From Oncomelania hupensis (taxonomy: Eukaryota; Mollusca; Gastropoda; Littorinimorpha; Pomatiopsidae): a DNA stretch of 64,000 nt. The notes beneath the pieces are model-generated. The model saw only the letters and a list, made by a program, of their open reading frames with translations, was not told the DNA's origin and did no database searches. The stretch lies in assembly GCA_036898135.1 (NCBI GenBank), contig CM072522.1, positions 33,988,451 to 34,052,450 on the forward strand, read 5' to 3'. Positions 41,768 through 53,890 of the stretch are shown here, one piece after another. Made by a program: the position numbers and the translations under genes. Numbering within the stretch: the first letter of the stretch is position 1; each line of letters starts with the position of its first letter.

Positions 41768-42471
41768 CCCCTTGGGGTCATGAGCAAGCTTGCCACTGTA
41801 GATTGTTCTAACCTATAAAGGGAACAGTGAAAGCCCCAGTTGAAAACCTGTCTTGCCTTTGTAGGCATGACAGATTCACTGCGGCAACAGTACCCCCGTT
41901 GGAGTGCCGGGGGTTTCAGTATAAATAGTATCCCCACTTTATGGAAATTTAGTGCTTTAAATTCCCACTGTTGCTATCTTCCTCATATACTCTTTCCCAT
42001 TCCTGCTCTGTCCTATCACTCTGCTATACTATCTTCTTCTTCGCTAGATCAATGACCTACCTTTTTTCTTGAAAACTCTTCCTGGACAAGACTCCTTGTT
42101 TGTGTATGAGGTCTGTTGGATCAGCTTGGGAGTGTTGGACGCTTTCTGCCGGGTGGTCACTAGGGCTTCCTATGATTGTATTAGTTAGCAATATAGGCAT
42201 TTTATATGTATGTGTTTTGTTGATGATTTATAATGATGTTTGTATTCTATTTTGTTTTTGTAACCGGGGGTTCGCGTAGTTGAGGTAAACCCTCAGCCGT
42301 CCCCCGCGTGGGATGTCTTTATTGTAAAGTGACTGGCCGGTGGAGGGCATTCAATTTTTCCACTGGGGTTGTTTCAGCAGATCTTTTATGCGGATCGGGG
42401 GTTGTCCGGTCCTGATTTGGCTCGGAAGAGTCCGCTGGACCTAAAGCAACAATAAATCAATCAATCAATCA
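41768..42471 (+). mobile_element. Family A long form with 5' module and (CAAT)n tail
   Basis: This ~704-bp copy includes the extra ~130-bp 5' module ('accccttggggtcatgagc' to 'gcggcaacagt'), then the common body, and ends in CAATCAATCAAT. The 13-bp repeat agtagtattgatt flanks it. With the copy at 58213-58912 it defines the longest form of the family. Confidence 0.88.
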
Positions 42472-42501
42472 AAGTAGTATTGATTTTGATATTATACATA
42501 T

Positions 42502-44194
42502 ATCAAACCAGACTGTGAAGTGGCTGACAAGTGTTAAACAGCCCAAGGTCTCCACGATCCAAAGCAAGTCTGGCATATGACTTACAGAAGAACAAGAAGT
42601 CTTGGACAGATGGACAGAGTACTGCTCTGACCTTTACAACCACAAACCAAACGGAGACCCATCAGTTCTAGCATGTCCACAGAACAGAGAAGAAGAAATC
42701 CTCCCAATTCTCTGAGAAGAAGTTGAGGCAGCAGTGCAATCGCTGAAGAAGGGCAAGTCAGCGGGAGTAGACAACATACCCGCGGAACTGCTTCAAGCAA
42801 GAGGAGAAACGATGATTGACACGCTCACCATTATCTGTTACAAGATCTGGCGGAATGGAGAGTGGCCTACACCATGGACCCAGTCGCTTGTCATCACTCT
42901 TCCCAAAAAAGGTAACCTCCAAGAATGTGAAAATTACCGCACCATAAGCCTCATCAGCCATCCCAGCAAGGTCCTTCTGAAAATAATACTCAACAGGTTG
43001 AAACCCCAAGCTGAACAAATCATAGCTTAAGAGCAAGCAGGATTCAGGGCAGGGCGAATTATCACTGAACAGATTTTCAACCTCAGAATAATCTGTGAGA
43101 AATACCTACAGCACCAACAACATCTATATCATGTGTTCGTAGACTTCAAAAAGGCGTTTGACAGAGTCTGGCATGCAGTTCTATGGACAAGCATGAGAGT
43201 GTACAACATCAGCCCTAAAATTATTGAAGTCATCAAAAGCCTGTATGACAAGGCTACCAGTGCAGTCCTCCACAACAGCGCCATCGGAAACTGGTTCAGA
43301 ACAACAATCGGTGTGCATCAAGGATGCCTACTCTCTTCAACAATCTTCAACATCTTCCTAAAGCGCATCATGTCAGATATCCTTGCAGACCATGAAGGCA
43401 CAGTCAGCATAGGGGGAAGAGCAATCTCCAACCTCCGTTTTGCGGATGACATTGATGGATTGGCTGGAGAGGAACAAGAACTTGAACAGCTGGTACAGAG
43501 GCTTGACACCACCTCCAGAGCCTATGGAATGGAAATAAGTGCAGAAAACATGAAAATAATGACCAACAACACCAATGGCGTCAACATGGACATCAAAGTC
43601 CAAGGCCAATCCTCAACACAGTGCATAGTTTCAAATATTGAGGAGCCATTGTATCAGACAATGGGTCGCGACAGGAAATCCTATCCAGGATCGCACAAAC
43701 AACTGCTCCCCTGGCGATGTTAAAGCCAATTTGGAAAGACAGGACCATCAGTCTACATTCCAAGGTAAGGCTGCTGCGCTCCCTTGTCATCTCCATCTTC
43801 CTATATGCTTGCAAAACATGGACCCTCACAGCAGATCTCCAACGAAGAATATAAAGCATGGAGATGAGGTGCTATAGAAGACTTCTAGGCATTTCCTATA
43901 CCCAGCACATCACCAATGACGATGTCCGACAGACCATCACACAAGCCATTGAACAACACGATGGCCTGCTCACAGTGGTGAAAAAACGTAAACTCCGATC
44001 ATCCTGCAAGGCACAGTGCAAGGAGGTAGAAGAAGAGGGAGACCGAAAAAGAGGTGGGAGGACAACATTCGAGAATGGACTGGTTTGACACTGAGCGAAA
44101 CCCTCAGGGTTGCTGAGGACAGGGAAAGATGGAGTACGCTGGTTAAACGATCATCTGTGGTGCCCCTACTACCTCCGAGAGGGGATAGGATAGG
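42502..44194 (+). mobile_element. RTE-like LINE copy, 5'-truncated, mildly decayed
   Basis: It starts in the region before the reverse transcriptase and runs to the (AGGAT)n tail. The frames 42734-43030 and 43133-43723 retain ENYRTISLISHPSK, DFKKAFDRVWHA and FADDIDG. Stop codons (for example after EQIIA at 43027), a frameshift near 43610 and a ~38-bp deletion near 43998 disable it. The 11-bp duplication attatacatat occurs at 42491-42501 and 44195-44205. Confidence 0.88.
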
Positions 44195-44669
44195 ATTATA
44201 CATATTAATACGCTATTGATAGTTAAGCTTCACTGCATGTTACTATTTTGGATACTTTTTATGTTTCCATGTGTGCTTGTTTTTACTGGACTGACAGTGA
44301 AGGTTAATGTTGATGATGTAGGCACTTCGGGTGAGATGGAGGACGAAGACAATCCAGTGTGTCTGAGGTGAAGTTGGAGATTGACATTGCTGAAGAACCA
44401 GTGGGAGACTGGATGGCATTGCAAGCGTGGCATGCACAAGGTGAGTTCACACAAGACATGAGGGATTCTGTGAACAGCGAAAGTTACCACGGAAGTGCAT
44501 TAATTCAAGTTAGTTAACAGTATCAGATTATTTTTAGGAGAATGCCAGGTGTTGCACACAAAAAACTTTGTATAACACCTTTTTCTCCGTGAACTTACAT
44601 TTTCTCAATTTTTCCATGTCATAAGGTTGAATAGGTGACAATCAGAAGAAGGAAAAAACGACCTACCTT

Positions 44670-44830
44670 TGCATACTCTCTCTGTCTCTCTCTGTCTCTC
44701 TCTGTCTGTCTTTGTCTCTCTCTCTCTCTCTGTCTGTCTTTGTCTCTCTCTCTCACTCTCTGTCTGTCTGTCTCTGTCTCTCTCTCTGTTTCTGTCTCTC
44801 TCTCTCTCGGTCTGTCTCTGTCTCTCTCAT
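44670..44830 (+). repeat. Expanded CT/GT microsatellite
   Basis: About 160 bp of CTCTCT with scattered TGTC units. It occupies the same intron position as the 42-bp CT run at 29821-29862. The polypyrimidine stretch leads to long open frames of Ser/Leu on the plus strand that are not genes. Confidence 0.9.
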
Positions 44831-46073
44831 TTCTTTGTCTTTGTTATAAGAATGCAGTCGTGGGTCTAGATAAATATTTTATATAGCTTTTCGGTTATTA
44901 ATACACTGCATTGTGGTCTCAATATAATAATTATCTAAATGTGCATAAATAGATCGCCTGGAAGAAACAATTTTGAAACTATTTACTATGATTTGCCCAA
45001 GTTGTTAAAGTACTAATGCTAAATCTTTGCAATATTTATTTTCACTGCTCAACCTGGCATAATGCAGTCTCATAGCATTTAACCAAGATATCCTGACACC
45101 TGACCCAAACCATTACAATTCCCAGATCAGTCGGACTGAAAGTATTACTAATTAATAAATCAGCTGGCCTATTTGTTGCAGTTTGGTCCAGATTATTATT
45201 GAGAAATTGATCTTTTTCTCAGATGACACATGGTGGTGGCAATTGTTAAGACCGGTGCCAAATGAACAATTATGTAATCATAGAAGATTATTAGGGTTGA
45301 GATTAGGATTACAATTAGAGATAGGGTTTAGAAATCCCCACCCTAATTCTAACAATATAGATTATCCGTGTTTTATGTGGACTGTGTGAAGTGAATGCAT
45401 ATTGGGTGCTTACTTAACAAGTGTTGATTTGACTTTAAAACATTTGGCACATGAACAGTGTTCTCAGCACCTGAACCTAGAATTTGGAAGTTTATTGACT
45501 GTCAGCTATAATGTTTAGAAGAGAGGAAATCAAATAGGTTGTAGCAGAGTGGTTGTTCAGTCCATCACTTTGCTTGCTGCCAGGAAATATTAACATGAAA
45601 GCTGTTTTGTTTAGAAATTGCAGAAAGCCAAAAGCCGACATGTTTCTCACACCAACAATCAGTGGATTGTCAGAGCAACAGCTGATGTGGCTGTTAGCAA
45701 TATCAAGAAAGGAATAGTAAGCAAAACAACATTAAATAGTGACATGATGAAGCCATCATGACTCAGCGTTGTCTAAGGTGAAGACATGACCTGACTGTGA
45801 CGCTGAGGAATATGGTAAGTATATTAGTGTATTATAGTAATATTTTAATGTTTTTGACTAAAATGTGATTGTAGCTTAATTACTTTCATGTTTTGCTTCT
45901 CTAGATCTTACTTAAGTATAAAACAGACTCTGAGTTAAATTGCTTGCCTTATGTTGCTGTGATTGAATGTTCAATTCCAGAAGTCTCAAGAACATTTTTC
46001 ATGGAAGTAATATTTTGAGTGATTTCAAGTTGATGTGATCCACATAGATGTGAGTGACAACACTGTGAAGTTT

Positions 46074-46749
46074 TATCATCCACCCTGCACTCACCCATGA
46101 TGTCATGGCTGATGTCTATGTTACAGTTATCAATAACCGTGCCCTCACCCATGATGTCATGACTGATGTCTAGTTACAGTTATCATCCACCATGCACTCA
46201 CCCATGATGTCATGACTGATGTCTAGTTACAGTTATCATCCACCATGCACTCACCCATGATGTCATGGCTGATGTCTATGTTACAGTTATCATCCACCCT
46301 GCACTCACCCATGATGTCATGGCTGATGTCTATGTTACAGTTATCATCCACCGTGCACTCACCCATGATGTCATGGCTGATGTCTATGTTACAGTTATCA
46401 TCCACCCTGCACTCACCCATGATGTCATGGCTGATGTCTATGTTACAGTTATCATCCACCCTGCACTCACCCATGATGTCATGGCTGATGTCTATGTTAC
46501 AGTTATCATCCACCGTGCACTCACCCATGATGTCATGGCTGATGTCTATGTTACAGTTATCATCCACCATGCACTCACCCAGGATGTCATGGCTGATGTC
46601 TATGTTACAGTTATCATCCACCGTGCACTCACCCATGATGTCATGGCTGATGTCTATGTTACAGTTATCATCCACCATGCACTCACCCATGATGTCATGG
46701 CTGATGTCTATGTTACAGTTATCATCCACCGTGCACTCACCCATGATGT
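46074..46749 (+). repeat. 54-bp minisatellite of intron 3' ends (splice acceptors)
   Basis: Twelve full units, each ending TTACAG (at 46126, 46179, 46232, 46286 and then every 54 bp to 46718), plus a partial unit. The first units are 53 bp long. The unit contains 'cactcacccatgatgtcat', 'gctgatgtctatgttacag'. The single-copy version of this sequence is the 3' end of intron 2 in gene 2 (31161-31220), directly before exon 3. So the intron's acceptor region has been amplified. Because 54 is a multiple of 3, long spurious frames appear on both strands. Confidence 0.92.
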
Positions 46750-46855
46750 GGGCGCCTCGGGCAGCTCAAGTTAGATCCTGTATCGACCAGCGCCTTGAGT
46801 CGCCTTGCGTGAGATATGTGCGCGTTACAAGTCATCATATTATTATTATTATTAT
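46750..46855 (+). mobile_element. SINE B 3' fragment inside the minisatellite region
   Basis: 'ggcgcctcgggcagctcaag', 'agatcctgtatcgaccagcg' and 'ccttgagtcgcc' match the 3' part of SINE B, ending in an ATT run. It separates the main array from one more diverged repeat unit before the pseudogene's exon 3. Confidence 0.65.
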
Positions 46856-47544
46856 GTCACGGCTGATGTCTTTGAAGCAGTTATCATCCACTCTGCATTA
46901 CCCATGATGTCATGGCTGTTTTTTTTGGTTTTTTGTTACAGAAAGTGGTAAGCCATTGGAAACAAAGACAGCGTGAGTTAAAACAGAGAGGTACATGGAC
47001 AGACATCAAATGGAGTCTGAGGTAATAATCTAACACTGAGTCTCACTTACAAATCTTCAGTACAGGAACTGTGTGGTAGTACAGTAACCCAAATGTACTG
47101 CATGGTAGTTGATGTAAAATAATATATCCTCACAATTGATTTCAGGAGCCACATGACCCAGAGTTTTCTGAAATAAAGACAGACCATGACACAGAGGGAT
47201 ACAGTGAGTATATTGGTGTTGTATACTTACGGTAATAATTTATATATTGTTATGTATATTGTGATTGTAGCTGAGCTGCTTTACAGTTTCACCTTTCTAG
47301 ACCTAATGTATAGAATAGACTCTGACCAGACATGAAAGAAAATTTCTTAATGGGTGGGAATTTTTTTATGGTGTGTACATCACAGGAATTTTGACTTGAG
47401 TGAAAGATTAATAATAATAGTATTAAAAATAAATAATAATAATAATTTTATTTTATAGTTAAAGTTGTTCTGTACTCATGTAATCGCCTAGAGCTAAGTC
47501 TAGATTAGGTGCATAAATACTCATAATAATAATTATTATAATAA

Positions 47545-47925
47545 TATAATAATGGACGCCAAATTTCTAAATCGGACTCAGAGTGGTAATCTCTAATGAA
47601 TATACACACTCCCATGCTACAAGCACTCCTACATACACAACAAAAACACATTCATCTCTCAAACATGTGGTGTAAAGGAAAGTGTCTTTTAAAAGATAAA
47701 AATGAAATATTTGAATTTTTGGATTTAAACAAAATTACATTGACTGCACTGAATACCATTATTGAAGGGAGAGAGGAAAATGAAGTACCCAGAAAAAAAC
47801 CCTCGATGACGTGAAAAGTGTTGTATCCAAGTCGCATGAGTTTGCCGTCATCCCATGCTGGGTTTGAACCTTCAGAATAGGAAACCAGAGTCTTGACCAA
47901 CTGCTCTACTGCTATTACCCACTCA
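47545..47925 (-). mobile_element. SINE C copy, same intron position as at 31880
   Basis: On the minus strand the head 'gtagagcagttggtcaag' resembles an A box and 'ggttcaaaccc' is a good B box, a clearer tRNA head than in the paralogous copy. It lies in intron 4 of the pseudogene, before the exon-5 acceptor, as in gene 2. Confidence 0.6.
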
Positions 47926-48757
47926 TCCGTGATATATTGCTGATTTCTTTGTTACAGAAAGCAATGAGACCTTGGAAACAAAGATGGTGAGGGTAAAGAC
48001 GGAGACACACGTTGAATACTTCCAATGAAGTCTGAGGTCATAATTGAGCTTGATGTCTCTTTTACAAATCTTCAGCACAAAAACTGTGTATTACCCCTTT
48101 GAACCCTGGATGCCCCACCAATTCTGAGCCCATTCCCAATAACCCTATTCCAAACAGCAAGTACTAGAAAGAACAGTAAGCTTTGTACGGACCGCAAGAC
48201 TAAGGTAAGGTTACGGGACCGGTTTATCGGTCTATCGGGGCACAGCTGTTTAAGGGCTAGACCGATATCGGTCTATCGGGGCACTGCTGTTTCGGGTTCA
48301 AAGGGTTACTGTAATTCAAATGTCTTAGTAGTTGTTTTGATTTCCGGACTGAAATATTCTTATTTTAAACGTTGTCATGAAACACAACTCATTCTTGCTG
48401 TGATAATGAAATAATACTAATGATGCTATTAATAATACAAATTATAATAATGATGGGGATGATGATATGTTACTGGTTTTGCACATTATGTGCATCAGAT
48501 GAATTCATACTTCAATGAGTTACAAGTGTGAAATGCATGTGGATGAAGCCGGTTAATTCAGGAAATGTTCCTTACACATCTGACTGTAGTTTGCCTTCGG
48601 TCTCATTGTCTTAGTGATGAAGTAGGAAGTACATTGGGTAGCACAATATTATACAGCGACAATGAGGGACAGCAGACAGATACACTGGATATATAAGGCA
48701 TATGGATGGATAGGGACTTACGAGCCACCATGTACAATGTCAGTCTTGTTTCTACAG

Positions 48758-49933
48758 ATTTCAACTGCGTGTGCTACACAACCAGAGTCAAAATTTCTTA
48801 CTGTCAACTACACAGTGCCACATTATCAGTCTTGTTTCTGCAGATTCCAACTGCGTGTGCTACACAACCAGAGAGTCAAAATTGCTTACTGTCAACTTCA
48901 CAGTGCCACATTCATCTGCTGTCAAGTTCTCTTCTGCCTCAGACACTTGTCACTGTGATTTCAATGTCAGAGATCAAGAGAGAGGAACAAAGAAAGAACA
49001 GTGGCAGGAGACAGAACAAAAAATATACAGTAACATGCATGTGATGTTTGTCAGAAATTATTTGCTACATCGTCACCTTTTAAGCGACACAAGTTGATAC
49101 ACACAGGAGAGAAGACTCATGTTTGTGACATTTTTGTAATAAAGTTTCACTCATATTCACTATTTGAAGGCATATAAGCTTACACATACAGGAGAGAAAA
49201 ATCATGTGTGTGATGTTTGTAATAAAGCTTTCACTCAGGCAAACCATTTGAAACTACATAAACTTACACACACAGGAGAGAAAAATCATGTGTGTGATGT
49301 TTGTAATAAATCTTTCACTAGGGCTAGCCATTTGAAATGACATAAGCTTACACATACAGGAGAAAAATCATGTGCGTGAGGTTTGTAATAAAGTTTTCAC
49401 TAAACCTGGCCATTTTAAAGTACATAAGCGTACACAAACAGGTGATAAATATCATGTGTTATTTTTGTAATAAAGTTTCTTTTGTTTTTGTTTGTTTGTT
49501 TGTTTGTTTGTTTTTTTTTTGTTTTTTTTTTTTTTTTGGGGGGGGGGGGGGGGGGGTGTCTCACGATTTTCAGCACCATAAGCTTACACATAAAGGAGAG
49601 AAAAATCACGTATGTGCTATTTGTAATAATGCTTTCACTTTGGCTGGAGATTTGAAAAGACACAAGCTTACACATACAATGGGTAAAAAAAAAAGTGTAA
49701 TGTTTGTAATAAAGTTTTCACTTGAGCTAATAGTTTCATGGAACATAAAATTTTCACATACAGGCAAGAAAAACCATGTGTGGAAGATTTGTAATATTAA
49801 TGCTTTTCCTCCGGCTAGGTGCTTGAAGTACCTTTTACATACAGGAGAGAAAAACCATCTGTGTGTTGTTTGTAATAAAGCTTTTACTCGAGCAAATAGT
49901 TTGAAGAAACACTTTGAGACATGCTTGGTATAA
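48758..49933 (+). pseudogene. Decayed zinc-finger exon of unit 4
   Basis: The exon start is duplicated: two ttct(a/g)cag acceptors (ending 48757 and 48843) each precede ITTACATQ-like sequence, from a ~86-bp tandem repeat. Finger remnants such as [37 protein letters not shown] and [20 protein letters not shown] are spread over several frames. At 49486-49556 a (GTTT)n, T-run and ~18-G run interrupts a finger. The array once had about 10 fingers. Confidence 0.8.
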
Positions 49934-50174
49934 AAAAGAGTGTGAGATGTTTCAAATTAAACTATAATTTTAAGAGGAATTTAAAAGCGACATATGCATG
50001 TTAGAAGAAAGAAATCGCCTTGTTTATCTTTGATTTTGGGTTCTTGATGAAGCCACAATTAAGACGTAAGATACAAATAAATGAATTTAATTAAATTTAA
50101 AAGAAAGAAACTTAGATAATTAATCCATTCAGTGCCACCAATGTATGGCATATGATGTTTGTACCTTGAGTGCT

Positions 50175-52275
50175 TGTCACGGCCCCCGAGCGGGTTCCGT
50201 GACTTCAGCACATAAAGTGAGTGAAAAGGAATAAAACTCAAACAAAATAAACTAACACAAAATGCCAGAATACAATCACACTCTTTTATTCAACAATTAA
50301 CATACACGCACAGGACAAATGGGAAACTAACCACCCTCAACCCCTATCAAGACCCCCGTCCCAATATTAACTAACAATTACCTCCCCTTGTTTAACCCCA
50401 AACAGAACTAAACAGCAACAGTTTCTTTACAAAATGTGTACAACAAAATCACAATCAATAAATCAATTCAAAATATAAATCTTCAAATAATAAATGATGG
50501 CGTTATGAATCTTTAATCTTAAACTACTATCCAGGTGAAGCTGTAGCACTGAAGCACTGTTCAAATGTTTTTGTCAAGTAGCTCAGAGAGCTAAACAGTC
50601 TCTTTCACAATAAGTGGATGATTCTCTAACTAAATAAATATGTTTTTAGGTGTGGTGCAGTGCGAGTCTGTGTGTGTGTGAATTAGGTGTGAAAACCTCC
50701 TGTAATAGTGTTGCCTCGACACATAGGCAAAACACGCAGCAGTGGCAGAGACCACCACAACACTTTCCTGCTGTAGAGGCAATGGCACACCCCAGGCTGG
50801 CTAGAAACCAATCAGCATAAACATTGGCGATGACAGGTACAACCGCATCATCAGCATCAACAACAGCAACAAAACGTCAACAGCAACATAAGCAACAGCA
50901 TAAGAAGCAGCCCAAACCTGTAAGCATATGCACAGTCTTAACAGTTTGCCTACAAGACATAAACACTATATAATATAACACGCCGTCCTCCGTCCACCAT
51001 CTTGACCTGTTTATGCATACAATGATAATAATACAAGATGCTATGCACACATTTCAATAATATAGATCAACCTTTGATGCTTAATAATTCACATCTTCTA
51101 TAAACACAGACATTTATATAAATATACATAATTATTGCAACCACACTTCATCATACAGTCCTGATTCATTCCACCTCCCTTCATCATCACCATCACCCCC
51201 AACGGTTATAACACATCACGATTATCTCCCTTCATTCATACTATCTTGCCGTACCATACTGTAAACATGCTTTCTTCATAATACTCACTTCATCTTTCTT
51301 CAGCATAGTACATTTTATCGCTCTCTCCATACATACACCCTCCCCTCTCTCTCCCTCTCTCCCTCTCTACATTCCCCATCGTCGCCTTTGACCCACTTTT
51401 ATAACAACAGCAGCAACGACATTTCCCCATCACATATACAATAAGAAAATCATAAGAAAATCATATAAAATCAACAAAAATCATTATGCATCCTAAAATA
51501 CATCCCCTTCCCCACACTCATCAGCACTCATACGCGTACGCAGTTCTCGGAGTGCGCCACTAAAGAATTGGATAACAGGGTTTGCTCACCTTATAGACCC
51601 CGGCTTGTGATACACCTTCCCCCAACACCACAACACAACACAGCACTGTCACAGTACACAGATTAGTCTTTTGAGAGTCACTTTGTCTTGCTATTGCTGG
51701 TTATTTCACTTCCCAAATAACACTTATAAAATGAGGACGAGGTCACCTTAGTTCTGCAACAGAAGCTAAGTCTCGGTGGGTGTTCAATCGAGAACTACAC
51801 ACACCTTAGGAAGACAACCCTACGTTCATACACAAACGGCAGTTAATATTCCTCCTCTCGAATTCTAAACATCCTTACCCCGACGAGGGTGTAAGACCTT
51901 GGGTGGCTATATAAACAATAATCACACCCTTCCAACAGAACCCTATACTACAATGACCTCTGTCACAGGGTTGCTGCCTGGTTAGAATCGACCTTCTCGC
52001 AAAAGCATCTCAAACCACTCTGCCCTACCAAAAACGCACCGGCCACAAGCAAAACGTCGAGCTCTCGTCAGTATACACATTCCTTATTATGCATAGCCCT
52101 GTTCTGAATTTGGCCTACCCCCTGTCTTCTTCGTTACGCACGGACTTTACGATACTGCACCTTTCGTACACAAAAAGTAAACCGGTCACGCTATTCTATG
52201 TACACTACATACAGAGAAGTGCAACTTCGTAAAAAGTATAATTCTCCCTGCTATCTGAAAACTCGTGTCGTCACA
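50175..52275 (-). mobile_element. Large solo-LTR candidate with 5-bp duplication
   Basis: The 2101-bp segment begins TGTCAC and ends GTCACA (TG...CA), with gtgct on both sides (50170-50174 and 52276-52280). It interrupts the 3' UTR-like sequence of unit 4. Read on the minus strand, an AATAAA lies near 50290, about 110 bp before the end, as expected for an LTR. No gag, pol or second LTR copy was found inside, so a solo LTR is the simplest reading; a non-autonomous LTR element is possible. Plus-strand composition is C- and A-rich. Confidence 0.55.
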
Positions 52276-52280
52276 GTGCT

Positions 52281-52659
52281 ACCATTATAATTATGACATG
52301 TGATGTTTTGTTACTTTCCGTGAGTGCAGCAAATGTTTCTCATTTTTTGACATTACAAGGAAAACTATCAAAGCACCACAATTTTGACAAGATTTGCGGG
52401 TAAAAAAAAAACAGAAAAGTAATATTAGTAACAATAATATAATTATTAATGAATTCAGTTAATAAATTAAACACATATCAAATCAAACGCAATAACTATA
52501 CAACATTAAATGTTTAAACAATTGCACGAAGATTGCAGTGTTCATGTTTTGTAGCTTTTTCTTTGATCTTGAGGTATGTAGTGATTTCCTGTTATTTTAC
52601 AAAGTATTCTCAACAAGGATAACAATGTATTGTGTTTCGTTATGTAATTACACAAATAC
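52281..52659. other. Decayed 3' UTR of unit 4
   Basis: AT-rich sequence with 'ttgcgggtaaaaa' and 'gtaatattagtaacaataat', resembling the 3' UTR region after genes 1 and 2 (12590, 18380). No coding sequence. It continues the sequence interrupted by the element at 50175-52275. Confidence 0.4.
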
Positions 52660-53495
52660 CTCCCATGAAGGTGGCGGTTATTTTTTTTTGTGTACAAATA
52701 GTGCTCGGAAGAGTCCGCTGGACCTAAAGCAATAACCATGTAATGTAATGTACAAATAGTATCCCCACTTTCAAGAAATTTAGTGCTTTAAATTCCCACT
52801 GTCTTTGTCTTTCTCCTTTGTTCTTTCTCATTCCTACTCTGTTCTATCAATCTACTGTAATATCTTCTTCGCTAGATCAGTCACCAAACTTTTTTCTTGA
52901 AAACTGTCAAAACTCATCATTAGTGTATAAGGCCAGCTTTTGAATATTGGATGCTTTCTGCCAAATGGTCTCTAGGGCTTCCTATGATATTATTATTTAG
53001 CAATGTAGGCATTTTATATGTATGTATTTTGTTGATATTTTATATTGATGTTTATATTCTATTTTGTTTTTGTAAACGTGGGTTCGATAAATTAGAGTAT
53101 TGCCTCAGCGTCCCCTGGGTGGGAAGCTTTTCTTGTAAAGTGACCGGCTGGTGGTGTGCCTTCAGTGTTACCACTAGGGTTGTTACAGCAGATCTTTTAT
53201 AGGGATCAGAAGCGAGTCCTCTTTCAACCAAGTTGTGGTCCTGATTTTGTGGTCCTGATTCAGCTCTTAGCAGTCCGCTGGAATTTTGTAAGCAATGAAT
53301 AACTAATTAACTAAACTCTTTTAACCAAGTTGTGGTCCTGATTTTGTGGTCCTGATTCAGCTCTTTGCAGTCCGCTGGAATTTTGTAAGCAATAAATAAC
53401 TAATTAACTAAACTCTTTCAACCAAGTTGTGGTCCTGATTGTGTTGTCTGGATTCAGCTCTTTGCAGTCTGCTGGGCCCTGTAAGCAATGAATAA
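52660..53495 (+). mobile_element. Family A copy with triplicated 3' tail
   Basis: A decayed 'aactaac'-tail copy. The tail segment 'aaccaagttgtggtcctgat' to 'cagtccgctgg' is present three times in tandem (from about 53225, 53325 and 53415). A 46-bp insertion of another A tail lies near its 5' end (52703-52748). Confidence 0.75.
52703..52748 (+). mobile_element. 46-bp family A micro-insertion
   Basis: Only the last 46 bp of the family (from 'gctcggaagag' through the TGTAA tail) is present, yet it is flanked by the perfect 12-bp duplication tgtacaaatagt (52691-52702 and 52749-52760). It is an extreme 5' truncation. Confidence 0.85.
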
Positions 53496-53499
53496 CCAA

Positions 53500-53890
53500 C
53501 AATCCTATCCTATCTCGTAACTTGAAGGTCTTTGAAGCACCACAGATGATTGTTTAACCAGCATATTCCATCTTTCTCTGTCCTCAGCAACCCTCATGAC
53601 TTCACTCAGTGTAAAGCCAGTCTATTCTCGAATCTTGTCCTCCCACCTCTTTTTCTGTCTCCCTCTTCTTCTGCTTCCTCGCACCGTGCCTTGCAGGATG
53701 GTGTTTGCAAGACCTGATGCTCTGGTGGCGTGGCCATACCATCAGAGTTTCCATTTCTTCACCTTTGTGAGCATGTCATCATGTTGTCCAATTCTTTGTG
53801 TGATGGTCTGTCCGACTTCGTCATAGATTGGTGATGTGCTGAGTGTAGGAAATGCCCAGAAGTTTTCTGTAGCACCTCCTCTCCATGCTT
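53500..53890 (-). mobile_element. RTE-like LINE 3' fragment, minus orientation
   Basis: The reverse complement of the RTE 3' end, starting with 'aatcctatcctatc' (the tail) and extending about 390 bp to the MEMRCYR region. Substitutions are frequent, so it is an older copy. Confidence 0.8.

Larger units (their letters stand above)
44336..49933 (+). pseudogene. Zinc-finger unit 4, pseudogene
   Basis: All expected exons are recognisable at their homologous positions, but most are broken. Exon 1 (44336-44440) has lost one base near 44359. Exon 2 (45615-45814) is 200 nt instead of 198. Exon 3 (46942-47021) contains TGA in the usual frame. Exon 4 (47146-47203) is open. Exon 5 (47958-48036) is 79 nt with an internal TGA. 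The finger exon (from 48758 or 48844 to 49933) has many frameshifts. The exon order matches gene 2 (two acidic/80-nt pairs), so units 3 and 4 are closest relatives. Splice sites remain largely canonical, which suggests recent loss. Confidence 0.8.

Noticed and set aside
44635..44886. Ser/Leu-rich frames
   Set aside because: They are translations of the CT/GT microsatellite.
46074..46749. CRISPR-like array
   Set aside because: Units are contiguous with no unique spacers, the genome is eukaryotic, and the unit is an intron acceptor.
46223..46907. Long open frames of 169-220 codons on both strands
   Set aside because: They are produced by the 54-bp minisatellite (a multiple of 3 without stops), not by a gene.
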